From an uncultured Candidatus Poseidoniales archaeon (GTDB lineage: Archaea; Thermoplasmatota; Poseidoniia; Poseidoniales; Poseidoniaceae), in the NCBI GenBank assembly GCA_905181785.1, contig CAJIZC010000004.1, positions 1 to 64,000 of the forward strand: a stretch of 64,000 nt of DNA, in the 5' to 3' direction. The translations under genes were made by a program, and so were the position numbers. Below, in pieces: positions 8,366 to 17,520 of this stretch. How positions within the stretch are numbered: position 1 is the first letter of the stretch; the number at the start of each line of letters is the position of its first letter. The notes below the pieces were generated by a model. The model was not told the DNA's origin. It did not search any database and saw nothing but the letters and a program-made list of their open reading frames with translations.

Positions 8366-9910
8366 TCAAAACAGCTTCATTTGACCTGGTGGGCTTCCGC
8401 TGTCTTCGTCGTTCTCTTCTGTCTCAATTGCATCCATTGGTGTTCGTTCATCGATTGTGGGTTGTTCGGTCGGTTGTTCTTGAGCATCAAGGAACGCTTC
8501 CAATTCAACATTGTAGGCCTTAATGAGGTCTTTTGTTGACCTTCGAGACGGAGGCATACCCGCCATGGAAGCATGTTCTTCACCGGAAAACCCAAGCCGA
8601 ATGGAAAGACCAAATTCTGAGGCGTCTCCTATGTTGGGTGCATCCCTCACCATCGCAGCCAAAAGTGGCATCAGTTCATCTCGAGCCGCTGCTTTACTCG
8701 ATCCAGAAAATTGGGTCAAACGGTCAACAATGGCAGGACGAACCCAGGAAGCTTGCCGCCGCAAAAAGGAAGGGTAGGATGAATAAATTCGATCCCTAAA
8801 CGGAACTTTATTCGGGACTGAAGCAGAAAGACTTGCTAACTGACCGCTCCAATACCATGAGCGATGAGCTGTATTTTGGTACTGACCCATCAGCATTTTA
8901 GCGGCAACAGAAAGCGTTTGGTTGGCCCGAGCAATCGATTCTTTTTCAGGAAACAAGGATGCATTATTCCAATGAACCCAGTTGATCAATTCACTTGGTG
9001 GCTTGTCGATCAATCGTCCGAGAGCAACCGCTTGTTCTGCTTCATTCGACCGGTAAAGGGCGTCCAATCCAGGGAACACTTCCAACGTCGAATCCCTTCG
9101 TCCAGATTCGGCTTGATTCTCAACCATTGCTTTAGTGATGCTTCCATCTGCGGTTGAGGCAAGAACTTGCAAATCACGGACGAGAGCGCGAAGGTCACCA
9201 GGGTTGCTGTCAACCATCGCTTGGACAGCAGCGTCGTCAAAATCCAAACCCTCTTCGCGCAAAACACGTTTGGCAATTCTGCGCAATGCTTCGTTGCTGG
9301 CGCGTTCAAAGGTGATGATTTCCATGTGCGGCTTGAATCGATCCCTCGTGGAGCGCCAACTTGAGGATTTACCCCAAAGACCCATCACTTCGTTGCAGGC
9401 GAGAATGACCGGCTGTTTCGTGTTGGCAACAAGGTTGAGCAATTCTGCTTTGCCACCGGAGTCCCCAGAAAGAGTGACATCGCGCCCAGCGTCATCTTGA
9501 CCCTGCATCGCTTTCTCGATCCGATCCTGGCTGACGGCTCTCAAGCCACCGGAGATGTGGTCAACTTCGTCAAGTAAAATCAGCGTACGTTGTTTTTTGG
9601 CGTTCGGATCGTGGAACAGCGAACGGTGCGTGCTCCCCTGAGTCGCTGCCTTCCGAATCGCTGCCGCGTTTCGAGCGTCTGATGCGTTGAGTTCAATCAC
9701 ATTCCACCCAAGGTCTTGGGCGATGGCACGGGCTACGGAAGTTTTGCCAACGCCGGGTGGACCAACGAGTAAGATGGATTTTCTTCGCGGCGTTCCGTTT
9801 TGCCAATCGTCAAGCCATGCCCGGATTTTCCGCCGTTGCACTTCATTGCCTTCCAAATGGCGCTCTGAGGTAGGGCGGTGGCGTTCGGTCCAATCGCTCA
9901 CCTCAGGCAT
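8366..9910 (-). CDS. rfcL: Replication factor C large subunit (clamp loader)
   Basis: Large subunit of the clamp loader that places PCNA on primed DNA. The AAA+ module shows Walker A GPPGVGKT (residues 50-57), Walker B ending DEVD (114-117) and an RFC-type collar region. The C-terminus is GQMKLF, resembling a short PCNA-interacting motif, which is usual for archaeal RfcL. The ATG at 9910 is chosen because it gives MPEVSDWTERHRP, matching the family's typical W-T-E-[KR]-[YH]-R-P opening. An in-frame TTG at 9979 that overlaps the glyS stop (TTGA) would add 23 low-complexity residues and cannot be excluded. The acidic linker before the tail (DAIETEENDEDS) is also typical. RFC small subunit is not in the window. 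Confidence 0.93.
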   Translation of the reverse strand: MPEVSDWTERHRPTSERHLEGNEVQRRKIRAWLDDWQNGTPRRKSILLVGPPGVGKTSVARAIAQDLGWNVIELNASDARNAAAIRKAATQGSTHRSLFHDPNAKKQRTLILLDEVDHISGGLRAVSQDRIEKAMQGQDDAGRDVTLSGDSGGKAELLNLVANTKQPVILACNEVMGLWGKSSSWRSTRDRFKPHMEIITFERASNEALRRIAKRVLREEGLDFDDAAVQAMVDSNPGDLRALVRDLQVLASTADGSITKAMVENQAESGRRDSTLEVFPGLDALYRSNEAEQAVALGRLIDKPPSELINWVHWNNASLFPEKESIARANQTLSVAAKMLMGQYQNTAHRSWYWSGQLASLSASVPNKVPFRDRIYSSYPSFLRRQASWVRPAIVDRLTQFSGSSKAAARDELMPLLAAMVRDAPNIGDASEFGLSIRLGFSGEEHASMAGMPPSRRSTKDLIKAYNVELEAFLDAQEQPTEQPTIDERTPMDAIETEENDEDSGSPPGQMKLF

Positions 9911-9975
9911 AGCAGAACCTTGGTCCGAGGGTTCTTCAACCTTGATGATGGATTCGGCTGAGGGCGAAGGTTCCT

Positions 9976-11646
9976 TCAAATCAAGTCGTCGATATGAACG
10001 CGGTGTTGTTCGCCCGTATCCCTGTCCCGAACCGTTACAGTTTGATCCTTAACCGACTGGTGATCGACCGTTAAACAGCGTGGAACTCCAATCTCATCCG
10101 CTCTTGCATAGCGCCGACCAATCGAGCCGCTGCTGTCGTAAATTGAAACAACGCCCGAAGTTGCAGAGAGCTTCTTGTGAAGTGTTCGTGCAAGTTCACC
10201 CATCCCTTCCTTTTCGAATAAGGGGAACACGCAGTAGTTCACTGGTGCAACATCGTCGCTCAACCGCAACACGGTGTAAGCATCGCCATCTTTCGCCGTG
10301 TCGTCATAGGCGTGGTCCAACACATGCCAAATGATTCTGTCAATTCCAAACGCAGGTTCAACGACGTGTGGTATGTACCATTCTCCAGAGATGGTTTCGG
10401 TGCGTTGAACGCGTTTCACATGCTCAGAAAGGACCTCGACTTTTTCACCGTTCTCAAGGGTGACCATGCAAGGGAATGTGGCGTCAGCTGCTAATGATTC
10501 AACTGATTGCTTAACCGCTCCTGCAAGGGCTCTAAACGCCGGACCTGCCGTGGCACCGTTCATGGTCCAGCCGTCAATTTCGATGACTTTAGGTTCTGAA
10601 AATTCACGGCGAGCGCGCAATGTTTTCCCGGTTGCCTTTTCATGAGATTCTAAATCAAAGCAACCCCGATGAGCAATGCCTACGCATTCAATCCATCCAT
10701 ATGAGCCCAAGATTTCTGCATCCCAGCAATCACTGGCGTAGTGTGCCATCTCATCCGCTTCATGTTGGCGGAATCGCAGCCGTTTTGGATCGATGCCCAC
10801 TTTGACCAAAAAATCGTAGGTTTGAACCATGAAATAGGCAACGGTTTCATGACGGACGATGGAAGCGTCCAATGCGGATTGAATCGTCATGCGGGTCTCA
10901 TCGCCTTCATCTGGAACCAGGGACAGTTCCACCTCCGACCAAGAATCAAAATCATGCTGTTGATCTTCATGTGGATTGAAGAAGTACTCCAATTCAGCCA
11001 TATTGAATTCCCGCAAGCGTATCATGCCTTGGCGGGGGGAAATTTCGTTTCGGTAACCCTTGCCCACTTGGATGGCTCCAAAGGGAAGTCGGTCTCGGTT
11101 GTGACGAAGGAGGGCTGGAAAAGATGTAAACATCCCTTGGGCGGTTTCGGGCCGTAAGAATCCAGGGCGTCCTGAACTTCCTGCGCCAATTGTTGTGTTG
11201 AACATCAAATTCTGTGCGGTAACTTCGCTCCATGCTTGCTCGTTGCAGTTGGGGCAAGGTGGGTTGGAATCAAAGAGGAGGTGTTGAAGTTCGCTTTGAG
11301 ACAATGCATCAGGATTGGCGTGAAATGATTCCAACAGCGTGTCAGCGCGGCTTGCTTCTTCGCATTTGGTGCACACGGTCATGAAATCTGAAAATTCCCC
11401 AACGTGGCCCGATGCTTCAAGGACGGCATAGGGCGTTACGGTTGGGCATGAAAGTTCAACGATGTTACCAAGGGCAAGCCAATGATCGATCCAAGTTTGA
11501 TTGACCCTGTTTCGCAGGCGCCCACCAACGGGGCCGAAATCATAGAGACCCTTTGCGCCCCCGTGGATTTCAAAGGCTGGTAAGATGATGCCCCTGCGCT
11601 TGAGCATTCCAGACATCCGTTCGAGCCGTTCTGGGTCTTGTTGCAT
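9976..11646 (-). CDS. glyS: Glycyl-tRNA synthetase, archaeal/eukaryotic dimeric type
   Basis: Charges tRNA-Gly. The class II core is evident: the N-terminal glycine-specific segment (RRGIILPAFEIHGG, then GLYDFGPVG), motif 2 in the YRNEISPRQGMIRLREFNMAE region, and an anticodon-binding domain in the last 110 residues (VAPVNYCVFPL ... GRRYARADEIGVP). Two cysteine pairs (CTKC and CPNC) in the insertion suggest a zinc site. The 556-residue length suits the archaeal alpha-2 enzyme. The ATG at 11646 is preferred over a TTG at 11661. It lies directly upstream of rfcL on the minus strand, with no gap if the rfcL TTG start is used. Confidence 0.96.
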   Translation of the reverse strand: MQQDPERLERMSGMLKRRGIILPAFEIHGGAKGLYDFGPVGGRLRNRVNQTWIDHWLALGNIVELSCPTVTPYAVLEASGHVGEFSDFMTVCTKCEEASRADTLLESFHANPDALSQSELQHLLFDSNPPCPNCNEQAWSEVTAQNLMFNTTIGAGSSGRPGFLRPETAQGMFTSFPALLRHNRDRLPFGAIQVGKGYRNEISPRQGMIRLREFNMAELEYFFNPHEDQQHDFDSWSEVELSLVPDEGDETRMTIQSALDASIVRHETVAYFMVQTYDFLVKVGIDPKRLRFRQHEADEMAHYASDCWDAEILGSYGWIECVGIAHRGCFDLESHEKATGKTLRARREFSEPKVIEIDGWTMNGATAGPAFRALAGAVKQSVESLAADATFPCMVTLENGEKVEVLSEHVKRVQRTETISGEWYIPHVVEPAFGIDRIIWHVLDHAYDDTAKDGDAYTVLRLSDDVAPVNYCVFPLFEKEGMGELARTLHKKLSATSGVVSIYDSSGSIGRRYARADEIGVPRCLTVDHQSVKDQTVTVRDRDTGEQHRVHIDDLI

Positions 11647-11756
11647 CAAATCCAACCTCAACCCTCGTACAGCAAGTCACCTTTCAACCTCACCGTCAAA
11701 TCAAAGGTCAAAACGCCGAAGCGTAGCGTTAAGAAGCATGGCGGCTTGCCAAATTT

Positions 11757-12071
11757 ATGGGCCAATCGATGGTAGCAATCATCGAATCAGATTGCACTGG
11801 GTGCGATTTGTGCATCCCACATTGTCCATTTGAAGCACTGCTGCCCTTGCTTGTGTCACCTCCAGAGCGAACAAAGGCGAAACGTCCCGTTGTTGTCGTC
11901 GAAGAACAATGCGTTGGATGCTTGTCCTGCATTGGCTCTTGTCCCACCCAGGCTTTGCACGAAATTAAGGCTCCACCAAGCGCCGTCAACTCCCCGCTAC
12001 TTCACCCACCAAAGCGCCCAGTGACCGAGGCGGTCAATCGATGGAAAAAGGGGGGACTGCGCTGGGCTTGA
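11757..12071 (+). CDS. Small ferredoxin with two [4Fe-4S] motifs
   Basis: A 104-residue protein with two cluster motifs, CTGCDLCIPHCP near residue 15 and CVGCLSCIGSCP near residue 55, the classical pattern for 2[4Fe-4S] electron carriers. The stretch between them (SPPERTKAKRPVVVV) is longer than in clostridial ferredoxins, and a basic tail of about 30 residues follows (KRPVTEAVNRWKKGG). An internal ATG at 11769 gives MVAIIESDC and is an equally good start. It sits alone between the divergent glyS and the downstream Lhr gene, so its redox partner cannot be guessed from context. Confidence 0.87.
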   Translation: MGQSMVAIIESDCTGCDLCIPHCPFEALLPLLVSPPERTKAKRPVVVVEEQCVGCLSCIGSCPTQALHEIKAPPSAVNSPLLHPPKRPVTEAVNRWKKGGLRWA

Positions 12072-12167
12072 GCCTCGCACAGGACAGGTTTCCACATACC
12101 CCTGATAACAACAAGTTCATTTACTCCTTTCGATGCCTTGCGACTCACGGGCAAGTGAGAAAAAAAT

Positions 12168-15100
12168 ATGGCAGATATACATTATCTCGAAACACCTCTG
12201 GAAACAGAGGCTCTGTTGGAGATGCTATGCCCCCCAGTTCGCAACTGGTTCAAGGATAAGTTCCCTGATTTCACGCGTCCCCAGAAATTGGCGATTCCAG
12301 CCATTATCCAACAGGAACACCTGTTGCTCTGCTCACCTACAGGGTCTGGAAAAACATTGACAGCCTTTTTGTCAATCATCGATCAACTCGTGCGCCGTGC
12401 ACTGGAGGGTAACCTCGAAAAGCGTGTCTACTGCGTCTATATTTCACCGATCAAGGCGTTGGCAAACGACATTGAGCGCAACCTGCTCGGTCCGTTGAAG
12501 GAAATATCAGACCGCTACCTTCCCGACAGGGCACAAGAGATTCGTGTGGGCTTGCGAACAGGTGACACGCCTCAAAACGAGCGCCAAAAGATGCTGCGCA
12601 ATCCCCCACATATTCTGATTACAACCCCCGAAAGTCTGGCTATTGCGATCACTTCGCCGCGATTCCAACCCATTGTCAGTGAAGTTGAATACATGATCAT
12701 CGACGAATTGCACTCCTTGGTACCAACCAAACGTGGTGTTCACCTCGCCCTCACGCTCTCTTACCTCGACACCCTCCTCACTCGGCCAGTTCAACGAATT
12801 GGTATCTCTGCAACCATGGAACCCTTGGAAACAGTTGCCGAATTCCTTGTCGCAAGCGATGACCAGGAAAGCCGGACTGAGGCAACAAAGGTGTGCATCG
12901 CTAAAGTTTCAGGTTCAAGGGAACTCGATCTGGATATTTTGCTCACCGACCCGAAATTCAGCGACTTATCCGTGATGAAAATTTTCGATAAGAACATCGA
13001 GGCGATTGCTGACTTCATTGCGGCACACAACACCACATTGGTGTTTGCAAACACCCGTAAAATGACAGAGAACATCGTCCTAAAATTGAGGCCATACCTT
13101 GGGGACCTCGTTGCCGGCCACCACGGTTCAATGGATAAGAAAATCCGGCTCGATGTGGAAAAGAAACTCAAGCATGGTCACCTTCGAGCGGTTGTCACAT
13201 CATCCTCGTTGGAAATGGGAATTGACATCGGGTCTGTGGATTTAGTTCTGCAAATTGGTAGCCCCGGTGACATTGCAACGGCGCTTCAGCGAATTGGTCG
13301 TGCAGGTCACCACGTAGGTGGTATTCCGAGGGCGAGGTTCCTTCCAACAAGCGTAGACGACCTTTTGGAATTAGCAGCCCTACAAGCAGCAATCCAAACC
13401 GGTGATATGGATCGGTTGGATTTCCCTGAAAATTGCTTAGATGTCGTTGCTCAATTCATGATTGGATTGGTCATCATCAATCAACTCGACATCGATGAGG
13501 CCTACGAAATTATTGTCAACGCATGGTCGTACAGGAACTTCAAGTACGATGATTTCATTGAAGTGTTGGACATGCTCGAAGAAGAACGACGTGTTTGGGT
13601 TGACTGGGAAGAGAATATTTACGGCAAGCGCGGCTATTCAAGGATGATTTATTACACCAACATCGGAACAATTGCCCCCGATAACTCCTACCTTGTCTTC
13701 AATGCAGAAGGCTCCATTCTTGGACAACTTTCAGGCTCCTTCGTATCGAACCTGCGAGGTGGAGACGTCATCTTGCTCGGCGGTTCAACATACAGGGTCA
13801 CCAACATCCAAGGAACCCGAGTCAACGTAGCGTCGGTGACCGGCCACCGCCCAACTGTACCATCATGGTCTGGTGAAGCCAGATCGCGTTCCCGGGAACT
13901 CTCCAACGCCCTGCTGGACTTAATCGGCCATTGCATTGTTTCCTTGCGAAGGGAAGAAGACCCTCGTATTGTGTTGCGAGATGCCTATGGATTGTCAAAT
14001 GATGTTGCCAACGCGATAGCTCGTCATTTGGAAGAACACAGCCTTGATTCGTTCCAAGTCCCAGATCCAAACCGGATCCTCGTCGAACAAGTGATTTCAG
14101 GAGGTCATCCAACCTACATGATCACGACTTGCAGGGGTCGAGGCTTCAACACCGCTCTTGGCTACTTCATGGCAGGGCTTGCTGAATCGAACAACATCGC
14201 CGTCATTGAGATGTCCTTTGATGAAAACGGCTTGTTAATTCGAACCTCGGAAGAAGTCGACCCGGGGCAAATGTACAGCGCTTTCAGAAACAACAACCAC
14301 AACGAAGTCATCGAACGTTATGTGGTCAACACACAAATTTTTGCCAAGCGATTTAGAGAGGTTGCAGGCCGTTCCATGATTATTCCAAAGCGCATTGGTG
14401 CCGAAGAGATCAGCCCACAGCAATTCCAGCAAAAAGCAGAAGCACTGCTCAACAAGCATCGAACAACCGATGACAGCCTCTTGATGAGGGAAGCCAAAAA
14501 TGAAATCATGTTTGGCGACATTGATATGAAAAGTTTGGAAGTGTTCCTCGAATCATGCGTTCAAGGCGATGCAAGAATCGTTCACAACAAGGTGACGGTC
14601 CCATCAAGGCTTGGCATGTCGTTGTTCATGTCGGCGTTTGAAGACCTAATGGCCATGAAAACCAGAGCCTACCTCGTCAAGGACATCGACCCCGCAATCC
14701 TTCGCCGATTGCTCGGCACTCGTAGTTTAGCCACTGAATTAACCTCTGAACAGTTGGACAAATTCTACCTCGATAAGGCACCTATTCCACAAAACGCCAA
14801 GGAATTGATGACGCTCATGTCTCACGGAGGTGGACTCGATCCTGAATTCCATAACCCCCTCTACAAGGAAAAACTCGCAGGCATCGACTTGGACACAATT
14901 CGTGGATGGGTTACTCAATTGTGTGCGGAGGAAAAAATTACCAAACTCGATGGAACCGGGTCACCCCAACTTGATGGAAAGTGGTTCTCCCCATTCATGG
15001 CTGAGATCCACGGCACCTTAGGGTGCTTAGCTGTCAACGGTGGAAAAGACGTCACCGACCTCCGTGAACTTCACACGCGTGGCTTGTCGTACTCCATTGC

Positions 15101-17450
15101 AACCGCTTTTGATGAACGGACACCCACAGAATGGACAAAGCAATCTTTGGGCGACCCCCACGAAGCAATGAGGGTGAAAATCATCGAAATGCTTGGCAGC
15201 GAAGGCCCACAAACTGGTGACCAATTGGAAGAACGATTGCCGTTCCCACGGGCCATGGTTGACAAAATCCTTCACGAATTAGAAACAAGAAATGTGTTGT
15301 CTGTTGGATTCTATAAACAAACAGACGAAGCCGAATATATTCTCAAAATTGACGAACATAGACTCGTTGACAGTTCCGAAGATGTTGTTGAATACCGTTG
15401 GGTTCAGAACCTCGTTCTGGACAAAACATTCCAACAATATGAAGACGGTTTTTCAGCCTTTGATTCCCACGTCTTGTTCCAGAAGCAGCAAGAACTGCTC
15501 TACAGAATTACGGATTTCAGATTCAAAGACTGGCAAGACATGCAACTTGATTCCGATGTCATCATGGGTCGCTTGCTCCACAATCGAATGGGGTACACAA
15601 CAAAGGACACGATTCCGATGTTGCTTGGTCTAAAACCAGAACCCTGGGTTGGACCGATGGAAGAAGAGTTGCTCAAGCGAATCCCAATTGGAGAGAACGT
15701 CACCCGCCAGGAGATCATGGCAGATTTCCCCAAGGGCGACGAACATCGCTCGCTCCAGCGTGACATCAAGTACGCCATGTCCAATCTTGAACGCCAAATG
15801 CTTGTGGTAAAACAGTTCGAAGACGTACCTGGTCGGCGAAGAAGGCTTTCTTTGTTCCACAGGGTTCACGATGTCTACGAACCAATGGATTTCGAAAGCG
15901 CACTTGTCGACGTGATTCGAAGAATGGGCCCAGTGAAAGGCAACACGCTCCGATTCTATGTGACTCGGGCCTTTGAGGACCTCACTTTGGCCTTGATGAA
16001 CCTCGAAAAAGATGGAAGAATCGCCAAAGTCATGGCGTTGGTTCCCGACCCAGAAGCCTTCTACTGCATGCCAGAAGAAGTGGAATTGTTGCAGCAACCC
16101 CGCCGCGAAGACCGTACAATGCGAATTCTTACTCAATCCGATCCCTATGTATCCCGGTTCATCTGGGAAGTTCGTAGCGTTCTTGATCGAGGATGGTATC
16201 TTCCAGTCTTCAAGGGCATCGATCCCATTGGCAAGGTGCTGATGTTCAAGGTGAATGATTACTTGGTGATCAAAGACTTGCACGTCCCTACAGCCTATAT
16301 TGATGAATTCTGCGAGGCTTTCGAATTGCTGTTGGAAAATCACGCAGACCAACTGGTCGACGTGGCGGTGTTGTCAAACTTCAACAGCGAACCCGTTTCA
16401 AGCATCAATGAAAACACCCGCCAAGCCTTGGAAAGAATAGGCTTCAAGATGACCGGTGAACGAATGATTCGCGGAGGTGTCGTTGACCCACAGCCTCGTG
16501 AAATCGCAGAACGAGCGCTGTTCCACCGCCATAACCTCCACCAAAAAACAAGAATGGAAAATGAAGTCATGGCGCTCAAAGAAGTCACTGAGATTCGCGA
16601 TGACTTCGCACTCCGTGGCCGTTGCGAATTGTACAGGGTTGACCTCAAAAGCATGGCAAGCGCCAACCGTATGCACCAAGGCATCAACCTCCGCGGCCAT
16701 CAAGTATGGGCCTCATACGAGCATTTCCAAAACCTATTGGCCATCCGTGGTGAACCATCTGATGATGAATTATGGGACATCGTAGAATTCTTCAGCAGCA
16801 ACTCTGATCCCAACTTGTTCAAAGAACGTCACGCTTTGACTCAATCGGAATTCCGTAAGTTGGTGCAACCCTTGATTCGTTCAGGCCACATCGTTCAAGA
16901 CTTCCGCGGTGGCTTCAGAACCGTGAAACTGGAACCTGGAGTCGATCCGGTTGAATTGCGCCGGGAGTACATTCGCTCTCTTGTCAAGGATTTCCCAGTG
17001 ATTACGCTCAAGCAATTGCTGCGACTCGCAGGAACCCCATTCAAACCAGAGGAAATCAAAGCCGTTCTCACCTCCTTCGAAGAGGATGGTACCCTTGTCA
17101 AGGGCTTTTTGATCGAAGAACTCGACCAAGTCTGTTGGGGTCGCAAAAACCTTCTGGAAGAAGCCAAGGACATCCCTCCAATCCGTGATTTCGTGCTACC
17201 GCCAAGCGATCCAATCGCCCCCTATTTTGCTGACATCATGAAGGAACGCTTCGGTTTCGGTTCGGCTTATTTGGTGTTCAAGAACGCTGAACCAATCGCC
17301 GCCTTCAAGGCCAACACTCGGAACAAGATCATCGATGTAAAAGACTACGAAGGTTCGGAAAAGGCTTGGAGAATTGTCAAGGAATTTGCATGGGAACATC
17401 AAATGCCTTTGCAGACTGAGTTGAGAATCGGCGGAAAGCGCCTCAAGTGA
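12168..17450 (+). CDS. lhr: Lhr-family ATP-dependent helicase, long form
   Basis: A superfamily 2 DNA helicase of the Lhr class, associated with DNA repair. The first 800 or so residues carry the whole core: Q-motif-like RPQKLAIPAI, Walker A SPTGSGKT (56-63), DELH box, SATM motif III, HHGSMD, TSSSLEMGIDIG (motif V) and QRIGRAGH (motif VI), followed by the winged-helix and Lhr-specific region. The protein is 1760 residues. Archaeal Lhr proteins are usually near 900, so half of this one is extra C-terminal sequence; bacterial Lhr of about 1500 residues also carries a long C-terminal part. There is no internal stop or frame change. The start (ATG at 12168) follows a purine-rich stretch. It is probably its own transcript, with the next gene 70 bases on. 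Confidence 0.93.
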   Translation: MADIHYLETPLETEALLEMLCPPVRNWFKDKFPDFTRPQKLAIPAIIQQEHLLLCSPTGSGKTLTAFLSIIDQLVRRALEGNLEKRVYCVYISPIKALANDIERNLLGPLKEISDRYLPDRAQEIRVGLRTGDTPQNERQKMLRNPPHILITTPESLAIAITSPRFQPIVSEVEYMIIDELHSLVPTKRGVHLALTLSYLDTLLTRPVQRIGISATMEPLETVAEFLVASDDQESRTEATKVCIAKVSGSRELDLDILLTDPKFSDLSVMKIFDKNIEAIADFIAAHNTTLVFANTRKMTENIVLKLRPYLGDLVAGHHGSMDKKIRLDVEKKLKHGHLRAVVTSSSLEMGIDIGSVDLVLQIGSPGDIATALQRIGRAGHHVGGIPRARFLPTSVDDLLELAALQAAIQTGDMDRLDFPENCLDVVAQFMIGLVIINQLDIDEAYEIIVNAWSYRNFKYDDFIEVLDMLEEERRVWVDWEENIYGKRGYSRMIYYTNIGTIAPDNSYLVFNAEGSILGQLSGSFVSNLRGGDVILLGGSTYRVTNIQGTRVNVASVTGHRPTVPSWSGEARSRSRELSNALLDLIGHCIVSLRREEDPRIVLRDAYGLSNDVANAIARHLEEHSLDSFQVPDPNRILVEQVISGGHPTYMITTCRGRGFNTALGYFMAGLAESNNIAVIEMSFDENGLLIRTSEEVDPGQMYSAFRNNNHNEVIERYVVNTQIFAKRFREVAGRSMIIPKRIGAEEISPQQFQQKAEALLNKHRTTDDSLLMREAKNEIMFGDIDMKSLEVFLESCVQGDARIVHNKVTVPSRLGMSLFMSAFEDLMAMKTRAYLVKDIDPAILRRLLGTRSLATELTSEQLDKFYLDKAPIPQNAKELMTLMSHGGGLDPEFHNPLYKEKLAGIDLDTIRGWVTQLCAEEKITKLDGTGSPQLDGKWFSPFMAEIHGTLGCLAVNGGKDVTDLRELHTRGLSYSIATAFDERTPTEWTKQSLGDPHEAMRVKIIEMLGSEGPQTGDQLEERLPFPRAMVDKILHELETRNVLSVGFYKQTDEAEYILKIDEHRLVDSSEDVVEYRWVQNLVLDKTFQQYEDGFSAFDSHVLFQKQQELLYRITDFRFKDWQDMQLDSDVIMGRLLHNRMGYTTKDTIPMLLGLKPEPWVGPMEEELLKRIPIGENVTRQEIMADFPKGDEHRSLQRDIKYAMSNLERQMLVVKQFEDVPGRRRRLSLFHRVHDVYEPMDFESALVDVIRRMGPVKGNTLRFYVTRAFEDLTLALMNLEKDGRIAKVMALVPDPEAFYCMPEEVELLQQPRREDRTMRILTQSDPYVSRFIWEVRSVLDRGWYLPVFKGIDPIGKVLMFKVNDYLVIKDLHVPTAYIDEFCEAFELLLENHADQLVDVAVLSNFNSEPVSSINENTRQALERIGFKMTGERMIRGGVVDPQPREIAERALFHRHNLHQKTRMENEVMALKEVTEIRDDFALRGRCELYRVDLKSMASANRMHQGINLRGHQVWASYEHFQNLLAIRGEPSDDELWDIVEFFSSNSDPNLFKERHALTQSEFRKLVQPLIRSGHIVQDFRGGFRTVKLEPGVDPVELRREYIRSLVKDFPVITLKQLLRLAGTPFKPEEIKAVLTSFEEDGTLVKGFLIEELDQVCWGRKNLLEEAKDIPPIRDFVLPPSDPIAPYFADIMKERFGFGSAYLVFKNAEPIAAFKANTRNKIIDVKDYEGSEKAWRIVKEFAWEHQMPLQTELRIGGKRLK

Positions 17451-17475
17451 ACCATTTTGAACTTCCCCTGTCCAA

Positions 17476-17495
17476 TCAATACACCAATGTATTGA
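17476..17495. repeat. Perfect 8-bp inverted repeat before the surface-protein gene
   Basis: TCAATACA and TGTATTGA flank a four-base CCAA loop, 26 bases before the ATG at 17521 and 26 bases after the lhr stop. It could be an operator, an RNA hairpin in the leader, or the lhr 3' end. The symmetry is seen directly; the function is not known. Confidence 0.45.
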
Positions 17496-17520
17496 AGAAC
17501 ATCGGTTTGATAGAAAAATC

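Noticed and set aside
15630-16352. 240-codon open frame antisense to the helicase gene
   Set aside because: It lies fully inside the well-supported Lhr coding sequence, has no family features, and its composition (many His, Phe, Gln) is typical of a reverse-frame shadow.
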